From Eubacteriaceae bacterium (lineage in GTDB: Bacteria; Bacillota; Clostridia; Eubacteriales; Anaerofustaceae): a stretch of 42,687 nt of DNA. The translations under genes were made by a program, and so were the position numbers. The number at the start of each line of letters is the position of its first letter. Position 1 is the stretch's first letter. The DNA is taken from assembly GCA_017531485.1 (NCBI GenBank), contig JAFXKY010000065.1:1-42687 (forward strand). The letters are read 5' to 3'. The notes under the pieces are model-generated. The model was not told the DNA's origin. It made no database searches and was given only the letters and a program-made list of their open reading frames with translations. Shown here in pieces: positions 6,506 through 13,658 of this stretch.

Positions 6506-8817
6506 CACTGCTTCTCTCCGAAAACAAACTGCAAAACGTCCGACATTTTTTTCGGTCGGTCAAGAAGGTGAAGATATCTTCTTCTGAAATTCTCAACAGT
6601 CATGTTTTCAATGATGATCTTCTTCATATCGCGCTGAGAATCGAGAGCGACCTGTTCTTTTGTTTTTGCGGGACGGATGAACTTCAGTTTTTCATAAAGC
6701 GAAGTTAAAACACTTTCAAATGATGCATCTTTCATGAGATCCCTGACATATATTTTATTGTCTTCGGTTATCTCGGAGGATGAGGTTTCCCGGTTAATCA
6801 TCTTATATTCGTTATTCGCAACAACAAGCCTTTTTCCGCCTTCGGGATAATAAGACGGAGTCTGTTTTACCGAATACTTATCTTCGTATTTTTCATCCGC
6901 AAGGATCGTTATTGGAATTGCAATCCTTACATCCTCACTTGAAGATGCAATATCAATAAAGTATCTTCCTGAATAAATGTTAAAGTCCTCTTTGTCGATG
7001 TCATAAAACATAAAGTCCCTGATGTTCAGACGGACATTGACCCTCTTTGTTTCTCCCGCTTCAAGGGAAAGCTTTTCAAAATATCTCAGCTCCCTGCCGG
7101 GGCGGAAGATCCGCTTGTCTTCATCGTGGACATATACCTGAACGACTTCTTTCGCAAAGACTTCTCCCGTATTTGTAACATCAAATGCGACGTCCACATT
7201 TCCGTCGTTTTTCATATACGAACATCTCGGAGATGAATATTCAAACGATGAATAAGTAAGACCATGTCCAAACGGAAAAGCCGCTTTTTTGCCGTTTAAG
7301 GTAAAGTAGCGGTATCCCATAAGGACAGATTCCGCATACCGGATGTTTCTTTCACCCGAAATATATTTATAGGACGGATAATCTTCGATCTCGTAAGGAA
7401 TTGACTGATTGAGGCGTCCCGAAGGAGAAACCATACCGTATAATATCTCGCAAAGGGCTTCTGCAGAACCTTCACCGGTAAGCGGATCGTAAATTATCGC
7501 ATCCGCAAGATCCGCAAAATTAATTGCGGGGATGGCAGCCGATGTAATGACAGCTATGATTTTTTTACCCATTTCCTTCAGTATTCTGAGGGAAGATATC
7601 TGTTCTTCGGGAAGTGATACGCTTACTGCATATTCATGCTGAGAAGATCTTTCGTTTCCGATGAAGAGAATAAAAGTATCTGTCGCATCCTTTATTTTTT
7701 CGGAATAAAGGTCTGTGTTGCGATAATCTCCGACATATACAGAATGAGAGAACTTCTTTACAACATCCACAAATGGCTTTTCGACGGCATTGACCATATA
7801 TCTGCCGCGGAGCTGCGTGAACGGGCGTACGGCAAGATTCCCGATAATGTTCAGGGGCTCGCCTTTTTCAAGTGGTAAGATACTGTCGTTTTTCAGAAGA
7901 ACGAAACATTCTCTCGCGACATTTTTTGATACGGTATAATTCACTTCCTTATCATGCAGGAATTCCGTCTTCGAAAGAGTCTTTGCGGATTTTATCACAG
8001 AACTGACCTTTCCTGCGACCGCATCGGCTTCTTCTTCGCTAAGCTCGTCGTTTTCAAGAGCAGAGAGGATCTCCTGTCCGGTTTTTGACGGAGAATTCGT
8101 CATTTCCGGAAGAACGCCGGATCTTATAGCGCTGACGGAGTCATTTTCTGACATATGCGGAGAAAAAAACAATCCGCCGAATCCGCTTTTTGTCCTGAAC
8201 GCGCTGAGAGATTCCGCGCTGTTCGGATCTGTTCCGTTTATTTTTCCGTAAGGTAATATCATTCCAACCGGCTTGACCCTTCTGATAAAGGTATTCATGC
8301 CGTTTTCATATATTTCGTTTAATGTTCTTTTGTCGACAATGCTGTTATACCTGTGCGGAGCTTCGCTCACATCATCAAAACCCATATGATCAAGGACGGA
8401 TGCGATGCCTCGTTGTCTGAGACCTGATGCGAAACCTTCACACATACGCGAAGCGTGGTAAGTATCTTCAGAATAATAATATGCGTTTTTGCATAAAACG
8501 GGATTTCTCTTTGGGTGCGGTCCGGAGATTATTGCAAGGCTCACATTCTCACTGCGCAGATCCTCTCCTATCGCTTTTCCCGCTTCTTTCGCAAGGTGCG
8601 GATCAAAGCTGCATCCGAGAGCGTTTGCGGAAGGGTAAAGAATCTCACGGTCCGTTTCGTCGAAAGTAAGAAAATCGCTTATTTCGGAATACCCGCTCTG
8701 TGCGTACGCGAGTCTGATCCCTTCTTCGCCTTCCGATGCGGGAGATAGAGTATTTACTTTTTTCGGAGACAAAAGCTCTGCTTTTTTAATGATGTCCGGG
8801 TTTTCTTTTATATTCAT
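6505..8817 (-). CDS. Glycoside hydrolase family 3-like protein, probably catalytically inactive
   Basis: A 770-residue protein with the full GH3 beta-glucosidase layout: N-terminal TIM-barrel-like domain (about 25-250), alpha/beta sandwich domain (about 290-510), and a fibronectin III-like domain after FPFGHGLTYSSFEY (about 540-640). A C-terminal extension of roughly 100 residues follows. Key residues are replaced. The nucleophile motif SDW reads SPH (P220 where Asp is expected), DGPHGLR reads EGEEGIR (29-35), KHFAVNNQE reads DHMGFDDVSE (143-152), and GRNFEYFSED reads CKNAYYYSED (109-118). The fold is therefore kept while the -1 subsite is destroyed, suggesting a pseudoenzyme or a much altered activity. 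No signal peptide is seen. It is first gene of an operon with the LRR-dockerin gene; RBS AAAGGT precedes the ATG. Confidence 0.88.
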   Translation of the reverse strand: MNIKENPDIIKKAELLSPKKVNTLSPASEGEEGIRLAYAQSGYSEISDFLTFDETDREILYPSANALGCSFDPHLAKEAGKAIGEDLRSENVSLAIISGPHPKRNPVLCKNAYYYSEDTYHASRMCEGFASGLRQRGIASVLDHMGFDDVSEAPHRYNSIVDKRTLNEIYENGMNTFIRRVKPVGMILPYGKINGTDPNSAESLSAFRTKSGFGGLFFSPHMSENDSVSAIRSGVLPEMTNSPSKTGQEILSALENDELSEEEADAVAGKVSSVIKSAKTLSKTEFLHDKEVNYTVSKNVARECFVLLKNDSILPLEKGEPLNIIGNLAVRPFTQLRGRYMVNAVEKPFVDVVKKFSHSVYVGDYRNTDLYSEKIKDATDTFILFIGNERSSQHEYAVSVSLPEEQISSLRILKEMGKKIIAVITSAAIPAINFADLADAIIYDPLTGEGSAEALCEILYGMVSPSGRLNQSIPYEIEDYPSYKYISGERNIRYAESVLMGYRYFTLNGKKAAFPFGHGLTYSSFEYSSPRCSYMKNDGNVDVAFDVTNTGEVFAKEVVQVYVHDEDKRIFRPGRELRYFEKLSLEAGETKRVNVRLNIRDFMFYDIDKEDFNIYSGRYFIDIASSSEDVRIAIPITILADEKYEDKYSVKQTPSYYPEGGKRLVVANNEYKMINRETSSSEITEDNKIYVRDLMKDASFESVLTSLYEKLKFIRPAKTKEQVALDSQRDMKKIIIENMTVENFRRRYLHLLDRPKKMSDVLQFVFGEKQ

Positions 8818-8982
8818 AACGTACCTTTTTCACTTTGGGACAAAAATTTTCTTTTCATAATTTTACATCATTTACACTTCAAATGGAAGTATTATTACAA
8901 AAAAGTTACAACAGGTAAATTTTTCCGGGCATATTTATGTTTTGTATTGAACAAACATTTTGAATAAGCGACAATTCTCCCC

Positions 8983-9011
8983 TTTACAAGTCAAAAAAAA
9001 AGTGCTATTAT
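8983..9011 (+). promoter_or_regulatory. Promoter of rho
   Basis: TTTACA (8983-8988), 17 bases, TATTAT (9006-9011), leaving a 5' leader of about 90 bases before rho. The 292-base gap 8818-9109 otherwise shows only AT-rich sequence and the divergent upstream region of the GH3 gene. Confidence 0.7.
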
Positions 9012-9109
9012 TCACGTGAGATTTACGAAGATTGATTATAGGTTATAGCATATTTATTATAAGATATTTTACTTATTCTGATTCATATTTATTCTGGAGG
9101 TAAAAATAA

Positions 9110-10687
9110 ATGACAGAAGATTTGTCTTCTCTTTCTTTCTCGGAACTCAGGGAACGGGCAAAGATGATCGGCATTGAGAAGACCGGAAGAATTACAAAAG
9201 CCGAACTTATCGAAATGATTGAAAAGCAATCAAAACTTAATGAAAAAAAATACTCAAAACTCAGGGATTCCGTTGAAGAGTCCGAAGAAATGAGTGGTAT
9301 CATACACATCCTGCCGGAAGGCTTCGGGTTCATGAAAAATGACACAATGACCTCTCCGGACGAATACGTTTACGTATCCGCATCCCAGGTACAGCGATTC
9401 AAGCTTGTAAGCGGAGATGAAGTATTCGGAAAAGTGCGTGCGCCGAAAGAAGGCGAAAAATATTACGCGATGCTGTTCCTTGAAAAGGTAAACGGCGTCA
9501 GCACACAGGATCTCATCGAAAAAGAACGTCAGGCAATGGGTTCAGGTGAATCGAAGGATATGTCTGTTTATGAAAAATCTCACAGCGGCGTCCTCGAGCT
9601 TGCTCCGGAAGGTTACGGATTTCTGAGAATGGAAAATTATTTGAGCGGTGAAAATGACATCTTCGTTTCTCCCTCCCAGATCAGAAAATACCGTCTCAGA
9701 AGCGGCGACCTCGTCAGCGGCAAGATCCGTGCAAGCGGCGAAAACGACCGTTATGACGCGCTTTTATATGTCGAAGAAGTCAACGGACGCCCTGCGGAAA
9801 GCATCATGGGCAGAAAACACTTTGACAAGCTTGTTCCTATATTTCCGGATGAGCAGTATGTCCTGGAAACCCAGGCAAATGTCCTCTCAACGAGGATCCT
9901 GGACATATTCGCGCCTATCGGCAAAGGGCAGAGAGGGCTCATCGTATCTCCGCCGAAAGCAGGTAAGACGATTCTCTTAAAACAGATCGCCCACGCGCTT
10001 CAGACGAATTATCCAAAAACGAAACTCATCATTCTTCTCATCGATGAACGACCCGAAGAAGTTACGGACATCATGCGAAGCATAGACACGGACGTGGTTT
10101 ATTCCACCTTCGACCAGAAGCCTCATAACCACATCAAGGCAGCGGAAATGGTCCTTGAGAGAGCAAAGCGCCTTGTTGAGCACGGAGAAGACGTCGTCAT
10201 CCTCGTGGACAGCATCACCCGTTTTGCCAGGGCAAGCAACCTCGTCATCCCTCCCTCAGGCAGAACACTCTCAGGAGGTCTTGATCCGGAAGGATTATAC
10301 TTCCCGAAAAAGTTCTTCGGATCCGCGCGAAACATCGAAGGCGGCGGAAGCCTTACTATCCTCGCAACGGCACTCGTTGATACAGGAAGCAGAATGGACG
10401 ATATGATCTACGAAGAATTCAAAGGAACCGGCAATATGGAAGTTCATCTTGAAAGAGAACTTGCCGAAAGGAGGATCTTCCCGGCGATAAACATCCAGAG
10501 AAGCGGAACGAGAAGAGAAGATCTGCTGCTTCCGGAAGAGGTTCTCACGGCGCAATATAAGATCAGAAACGCCCTTTCAGCCGCCGGACCCATCAGTTTT
10601 TCCGATACGGTCATCACAAATATGTCCAAAACACGCTCAAACAGGCAATTTATAGACATAATTGCAAAAAATTATGCTGCAAAATAA
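9110..10687 (+). CDS. rho: Transcription termination factor Rho, with duplicated RNA-binding domain
   Basis: A 525-residue Rho. Residues 1-45 form the SAP-like Rho N domain. Two cold-shock-like RNA-binding domains follow in tandem: about 62-129 (SGIIHILPEGFGFM to EKVNG) and about 159-226 (SGVLELAPEGYGFLR to EEVNG). The RecA-like motor has Walker A SPPKAGKT (280-287), LIDERPEEVTD, VILVDSITRFARASN and the R loop. E. coli Rho has 419 residues and a single such domain, so the extra ~100 residues are the second copy. It unwinds RNA-DNA hybrids to end transcription. RBS GGAGG at 9096-9100. The rho-rpmE order is common in Firmicutes. Confidence 0.97.
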   Translation: MTEDLSSLSFSELRERAKMIGIEKTGRITKAELIEMIEKQSKLNEKKYSKLRDSVEESEEMSGIIHILPEGFGFMKNDTMTSPDEYVYVSASQVQRFKLVSGDEVFGKVRAPKEGEKYYAMLFLEKVNGVSTQDLIEKERQAMGSGESKDMSVYEKSHSGVLELAPEGYGFLRMENYLSGENDIFVSPSQIRKYRLRSGDLVSGKIRASGENDRYDALLYVEEVNGRPAESIMGRKHFDKLVPIFPDEQYVLETQANVLSTRILDIFAPIGKGQRGLIVSPPKAGKTILLKQIAHALQTNYPKTKLIILLIDERPEEVTDIMRSIDTDVVYSTFDQKPHNHIKAAEMVLERAKRLVEHGEDVVILVDSITRFARASNLVIPPSGRTLSGGLDPEGLYFPKKFFGSARNIEGGGSLTILATALVDTGSRMDDMIYEEFKGTGNMEVHLERELAERRIFPAINIQRSGTRREDLLLPEEVLTAQYKIRNALSAAGPISFSDTVITNMSKTRSNRQFIDIIAKNYAAK

Positions 10688-10696
10688 AAATAATGT

Positions 10697-10725
10697 TTGT
10701 GTTTTGCATAAAAGACTGCTATAAT
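10697..10725 (+). promoter_or_regulatory. Promoter of rpmE
   Basis: TTGTGT (10697-10702), 17 bases, TATAAT (10720-10725), between rho and rpmE. Confidence 0.7.
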
Positions 10726-10778
10726 AATATGGCTATGAAAATTTGACATTGATTCATTAACGAAAGAGGTGAATATAA

Positions 10779-10988
10779 ATGAGAGCAGGTATCCATCCGG
10801 ATTACAAAAAATGCGTAGTAACATGCGCTTGCGGAAATACTTTTGAAACAGGTTCTACAAAAGCTGAAATCAAAGTAGAAGTTTGTTCAAAATGCCATCC
10901 TTTCTTCACAGGTAAACAGAAACTCGTTGATACAGGTGGTAGAGTAGGAAGATTCCAGAGAAGACTTGAAAAGAAAGTTCAGAAATAA
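10779..10988 (+). CDS. rpmE: 50S ribosomal protein L31 (bL31), zinc-binding form
   Basis: A 69-residue bL31. It keeps the four-cysteine zinc site (C12, C16 and C18 region, then CSKC) and the family signature [10 protein letters not shown] followed by GRVGRFQRR. It binds the central protuberance of the large ribosomal subunit. In bacteria with both forms, the cysteine-containing one is used when zinc is plentiful. AGGTG at 10767-10771 is the ribosome binding site. It has its own promoter and terminator downstream of rho. Confidence 0.97.
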   Translation: MRAGIHPDYKKCVVTCACGNTFETGSTKAEIKVEVCSKCHPFFTGKQKLVDTGGRVGRFQRRLEKKVQK

Positions 10989-10998
10989 TCGAACTTAT

Positions 10999-11030
10999 AT
11001 ACCCGTCGTATGGCGGGTATTTTTCTTTTT
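10999..11030 (+). terminator. Terminator of rpmE
   Basis: ATACCCG (10999-11005) pairs with CGGGTAT (11014-11020), followed by a T-rich tail. Confidence 0.88.
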
Positions 11031-11117
11031 TAAAAATATTTCCTCATGACACATTGTGACACTTTTTACGAACGTTTAACTTTAAACTCTCCTTATAAAA
11101 TCTTAAAGGAAATTCTC

Positions 11118-11909
11118 ATGGCTAAAGTTATAGTTCTCACAAGTGGAAAAGGCGGCGTCGGAAAGACGACATGCGCCGCGAACATAGGCATACATCTCTC
11201 AAAGCTGAATTATAAAGTTCTCGTCATCGACGCAGACATCGGGCTGAGAAATCTTGATATGGTGCTTGGATTTGAGGAGATGATATCTTATAACATCATC
11301 GACGTCATCCTCGGAAACATCCCTGCACAGAGCGCCATAATCTCCCACTCCGGATATCCCGGATTTTTCCTTCTTCCCGCATCCGCAGGAACAGCGGATA
11401 CCATAATCACTCCCACAAAGATGTGCGGCCTTGTGGACAGTTTAAGAAGCGAATTTGACTATATCCTCATCGACAGTCCTGCGGGAATAGAAAACGGGTT
11501 TTACAGCGCTGTGGCGCCGTCTGACGAGGCTGTGGTGATAGTAAATCCGGAAGTGTCGTCGATCAGGGATGCAGACAGGACCACGGAGATACTGAGAAAA
11601 TACAAGGACATAAAGATCCATCTCATCATCAACCGCCTGAATAAAAAAATGATCGATTCGGGTGAAATGGTTTCCGTGGAGGACATCACGGACATTCTCG
11701 GAATTGATCTTCTGGGAATAATACCCGAGGACAAAAATGTCGTCATCTCATCCAACAAAGGCCTTCCGATTGTGGAAACGGACAGCACCGCTTCTCAGGC
11801 ACTGAGAAACATCGCCTGCCGACTTACGGGGCAAGTGGTGAGATTTTCTGATCTGCGCGAAAAAGACAGCTTTTTCGGACGGCTCACGAAAAAATTAATG
11901 TGGGGTTAA
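11118..11909 (+). CDS. minD: Septum site-determining protein MinD
   Basis: A 263-residue deviant-Walker ATPase: GKGGVGKTT at residues 10-18, VIDADIGLRNLDMVLG, DYILIDSPAGIE, and a C-terminal amphipathic membrane-targeting helix (FFGRLTKKLMWG). MinD dimerises on the membrane with ATP, recruits MinC to block FtsZ rings, and is released by MinE. The frame is open from 11046, but ATG 11118 is taken because AAAGGA precedes it and MinD homology starts there. minE follows after one base; no minC is present in the window, so it must lie elsewhere. Confidence 0.96.
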   Translation: MAKVIVLTSGKGGVGKTTCAANIGIHLSKLNYKVLVIDADIGLRNLDMVLGFEEMISYNIIDVILGNIPAQSAIISHSGYPGFFLLPASAGTADTIITPTKMCGLVDSLRSEFDYILIDSPAGIENGFYSAVAPSDEAVVIVNPEVSSIRDADRTTEILRKYKDIKIHLIINRLNKKMIDSGEMVSVEDITDILGIDLLGIIPEDKNVVISSNKGLPIVETDSTASQALRNIACRLTGQVVRFSDLREKDSFFGRLTKKLMWG

Positions 11910-11910
11910 T

Positions 11911-12123
11911 ATGGACAGCAGAACACTTGCGAAAAAAAGACTGAAAAACTCAATACTACGGGACAAGCAGACATTGAGTATGGCGAGCATGATATCCCTC
12001 AAAGAAGAGCTGACTCTTCTGACGTCGGAGTTTTTCGATGTGGACGAATTGACCGCAGAAATAAATTCAGTCCGTACAGAGGATAACAAAAGATTAATTA
12101 CATTTTCAGTAAAGATAAAATAA
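11911..12123 (+). CDS. minE: Cell division topological specificity factor MinE
   Basis: A 70-residue protein. Its N-terminal part (AKKRLKNSILRDKQTLS) matches the MinD-binding segment of MinE, and its C-terminal part (FDVDELTAEINSVRTEDNKR) matches the dimerising topological-specificity domain. The partner is the MinD encoded one base upstream. It stimulates MinD ATPase so that the division inhibitor oscillates or is cleared from midcell. Slightly shorter than E. coli MinE (88 residues). Confidence 0.9.
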   Translation: MDSRTLAKKRLKNSILRDKQTLSMASMISLKEELTLLTSEFFDVDELTAEINSVRTEDNKRLITFSVKIK

Positions 12124-12149
12124 GGACACTCTCTTAAAGTGTCCTTTGT
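12122..12149. terminator. Terminator between minE and the convergent corrinoid gene
   Basis: AAGGACACT (12122-12130), loop CTCTTAA, AGTGTCCTT (12138-12146) and a short T tail. It probably serves both convergent units, although the tail on the minus side is weaker. Confidence 0.8.
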
Positions 12150-12150
12150 A

Positions 12151-12792
12151 TTACTTATTCTTCATCCACTCTTTGCATATTTCAATGCCGGTCGCGGCAT
12201 TTCTTGTAGCAGCGTCTGCGCCGACAGCCTCACACACTTCGTCGCTGACACAGTTGCCTCCGAGGATGACTTTTACTTTATCCCTGATCCCTGCTTCTTT
12301 CAGTGCATCGACAACATACTTCATTTCAGAGATCGCCATTGTGAGAACTCCCGAAAGTCCGATAATGTCCGCATTGACCTCCGTTGCTTTTCTTACGAAC
12401 TCACTTGCAGGAACGTCGATTCCAAGATCATACACTTCAAAACCCGAGATTTCCGCAACACCCGAAAAGATCTTCTTTCCGATATCATGCAGATCCCCCT
12501 GGACTGTCCCGAGGACGATCGTGCCTGCCTTTTCTGCCTCCTCGCCCTCCAGAAGAGGTTTCAGGATCTCCATCGCACCGGTAAGAATATCTCCTGCATA
12601 AATAAGATCTCCGAGGAAATAATTCCCTTTTTCATATAATTTTCCGACTTTCGCCATGCCTTCCTGCGCAGCACTGACAGCCATGATCCCGTCATGCTTT
12701 TGTGCCGTTATCATAAAGTCATTAAGAAAAGAATACACCCCGTCTTCGTTAAGCTCGCCGATAAGCTCAGTAAGGATCTTTAATTCCGCCAC
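12151..12792 (-). CDS. Corrinoid (B12-binding) protein of a methyltransferase system
   Basis: A 213-residue protein of the MtbC/MttC/MetH cobalamin-domain family. A helical cap domain (about 1-85) is followed by a Rossmann-like B12 domain with the lower-ligand motif DLHDIGK, then LSGVLTMA and ILGGNCV, the expected SxL and GG elements. Such proteins carry a methyl group between a substrate-specific methyltransferase and an acceptor. The start is set at GTG 12792 because AAAGGGGGA lies 8 bases upstream; an ATG at 12828 would place this site inside the gene. No partner methyltransferase or activase gene is nearby, so its substrate cannot be guessed. Confidence 0.9.
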   Translation of the reverse strand: MAELKILTELIGELNEDGVYSFLNDFMITAQKHDGIMAVSAAQEGMAKVGKLYEKGNYFLGDLIYAGDILTGAMEILKPLLEGEEAEKAGTIVLGTVQGDLHDIGKKIFSGVAEISGFEVYDLGIDVPASEFVRKATEVNADIIGLSGVLTMAISEMKYVVDALKEAGIRDKVKVILGGNCVSDEVCEAVGADAATRNAATGIEICKEWMKNK

Positions 12793-12829
12793 TTCACATT
12801 CCCCCTTTAAATGCAAAAGTACTGACATG

Positions 12830-12859
12830 ATTGTAACATAAGGTATGTTTTTATGTCAA
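12830..12859 (-). promoter_or_regulatory. Promoter of the corrinoid protein gene
   Basis: On the minus strand, TTGACA (12859-12854), 18 bases, TACAAT (12835-12830). Confidence 0.72.
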
Positions 12860-12945
12860 CATGAATTATTCCGACTTTGTATAGACGCCGGAAGATAAAA
12901 AAGTTATATTAATGAAAAATAACACACAAAATAACGAAATAACTC

Positions 12946-12973
12946 TTGACAAATCCGTATTTTGTGTTAGAAT
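12946..12973 (+). promoter_or_regulatory. Upstream promoter, probably for tRNA-Lys
   Basis: TTGACA (12946-12951), 16 bases, TAGAAT (12968-12973). No convincing gene follows before the tRNA, so this is read as the distal member of a tandem promoter pair. Confidence 0.6.
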
Positions 12974-13046
12974 ATGTCATGTTGTCACAGCGGATGTAAG
13001 TCCTGACGAAGAGCAAGAAAAAAATTAAAGTTTTTTAAAAAAAGAC

Positions 13047-13075
13047 TTGACAAATCGCTCTCAAAGGTGTATATT
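13047..13075 (+). promoter_or_regulatory. Proximal promoter of tRNA-Lys
   Basis: TTGACA (13047-13052), 17 bases, TATATT (13070-13075), ending 18 bases before the tRNA. Confidence 0.78.
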
Positions 13076-13093
13076 ATAGAAGCTGTTTGCAGT

Positions 13094-13169
13094 GATTCAT
13101 TAGCTCAGTCGGTAGAGCACCTGACTTTTAATCAGGGTGTCCGGGGTTCAAGTCCCCGATGGATCACCA
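13094..13169 (+). tRNA. tRNA-Lys (anticodon UUU)
   Basis: A 76-base cloverleaf. Acceptor GATTCAT pairs with ATGGATC (one T-G pair). The D arm is GCTC/GAGC, the anticodon stem CCTGA/TCAGG with loop CTTTTAA (anticodon TTT at 13127-13129), and the T arm contains GGTTCAAGTCC. The terminal CCA is encoded. Confidence 0.98.
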
Positions 13170-13185
13170 TTTTTTTACAAAAAAC

Positions 13186-13217
13186 GTCGTCCTTCAAACG
13201 GACGGCTTTTTTATTTT
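13186..13217 (+). terminator. Terminator of tRNA-Lys
   Basis: GTCGTCC (13186-13192) pairs with GGACGGC (13200-13206; one G-T pair), followed by T6. Confidence 0.88.
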
Positions 13218-13220
13218 CCG

Positions 13221-13250
13221 AAAAAGTCCCCTGAGCAAAGTCAGGGGACT
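13221..13250 (-). terminator. Terminator of the 77-residue protein gene
   Basis: A 10-bp perfect stem (AGTCCCCTGA 13225-13234, TCAGGGGACT 13241-13250), with T5 on the minus strand. Confidence 0.9.
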
Positions 13251-13297
13251 GATGAACGGTTTTCCTCGAGATAGGATAATGAATTTAATTTCTGCTT

Positions 13298-13531
13298 TTA
13301 TTTTTCTTTTGAAAATGCGATGAGAACCATTTCCTTTTCGTCTGTTGAAAGTTCGTTTTCAAGAGCATGGATCTTGTCGAGTTCTGCATCTGTAAGTGTT
13401 GCTACTTCGAATTTCTTTTCGAAAGCGATAAGGACGATCTCTTTGCCTTCACCTGAGAATTTTTTCTGAAGAGCATTGAGTTCTTCGAGCTGGTTTGATG
13501 AAATGTTTGCGAAATCATAATTTTTGTTCAT
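13298..13531 (-). CDS. Small acidic protein with an internal duplication, function unknown
   Basis: A 77-residue protein with no family I recognise. It consists of two similar segments of about 28 residues: LEELNALQKKFSGEGKEIVL continuing IAFEKK, and LDKIHALENELSTDEKEMVL continuing IAFSKE. The shared pattern is LxxLxALxxxxSxxxKE(I/M)VLIAF. No signal peptide or membrane segment is seen, so it is probably a soluble helical-repeat protein. The start is ATG 13531, because GGAGG (13540-13544) precedes it; the in-frame TTG at 13546 lies in front of that site. It has its own terminator and a palindrome in its promoter region, suggesting independent regulation. Confidence 0.85.
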   Translation of the reverse strand: MNKNYDFANISSNQLEELNALQKKFSGEGKEIVLIAFEKKFEVATLTDAELDKIHALENELSTDEKEMVLIAFSKEK

Positions 13532-13571
13532 TTCCTGTACCTCCAAGTACTGTTTATTATAGTATTAGCCG

Positions 13572-13589
13572 GTGATAGTATTTTATCAC
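13572..13589. promoter_or_regulatory. Palindrome upstream of the 77-residue protein gene, candidate operator
   Basis: GTGATA (13572-13577), six bases, TATCAC (13584-13589). On the minus strand it precedes a TATAAT-like -10 element, so it overlaps the expected -35 region. Confidence 0.5.
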
Positions 13590-13607
13590 TTAATCGAAAT
13601 TTAAGCA

Positions 13608-13635
13608 ATAAAAAACCTCAGCCATGCCGAGGTTT
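13608..13635 (-). terminator. Terminator of the AI-2E/multidrug/CorC gene group
   Basis: AAACCTC (13613-13619) pairs with GAGGTTT (13629-13635), with inner pairing and a T6 run on the minus strand. It lies just after the stop of the AI-2E family gene. Confidence 0.85.
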
Positions 13636-13658
13636 ATCATGCCCGATGATACGGGAGT

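Noticed and set aside
12139..12639. Two overlapping plus-strand open frames of about 150-166 codons
   Set aside because: They lie opposite the corrinoid protein gene with its DxHxxG motif and have no ribosome binding site.
12974..13006. Ten-codon Cys-rich ORF (MSCCHSGCKS) after the promoter at 12946
   Set aside because: No ribosome binding site, and its ATG lies within a few bases of the -10 box, before the likely transcription start.
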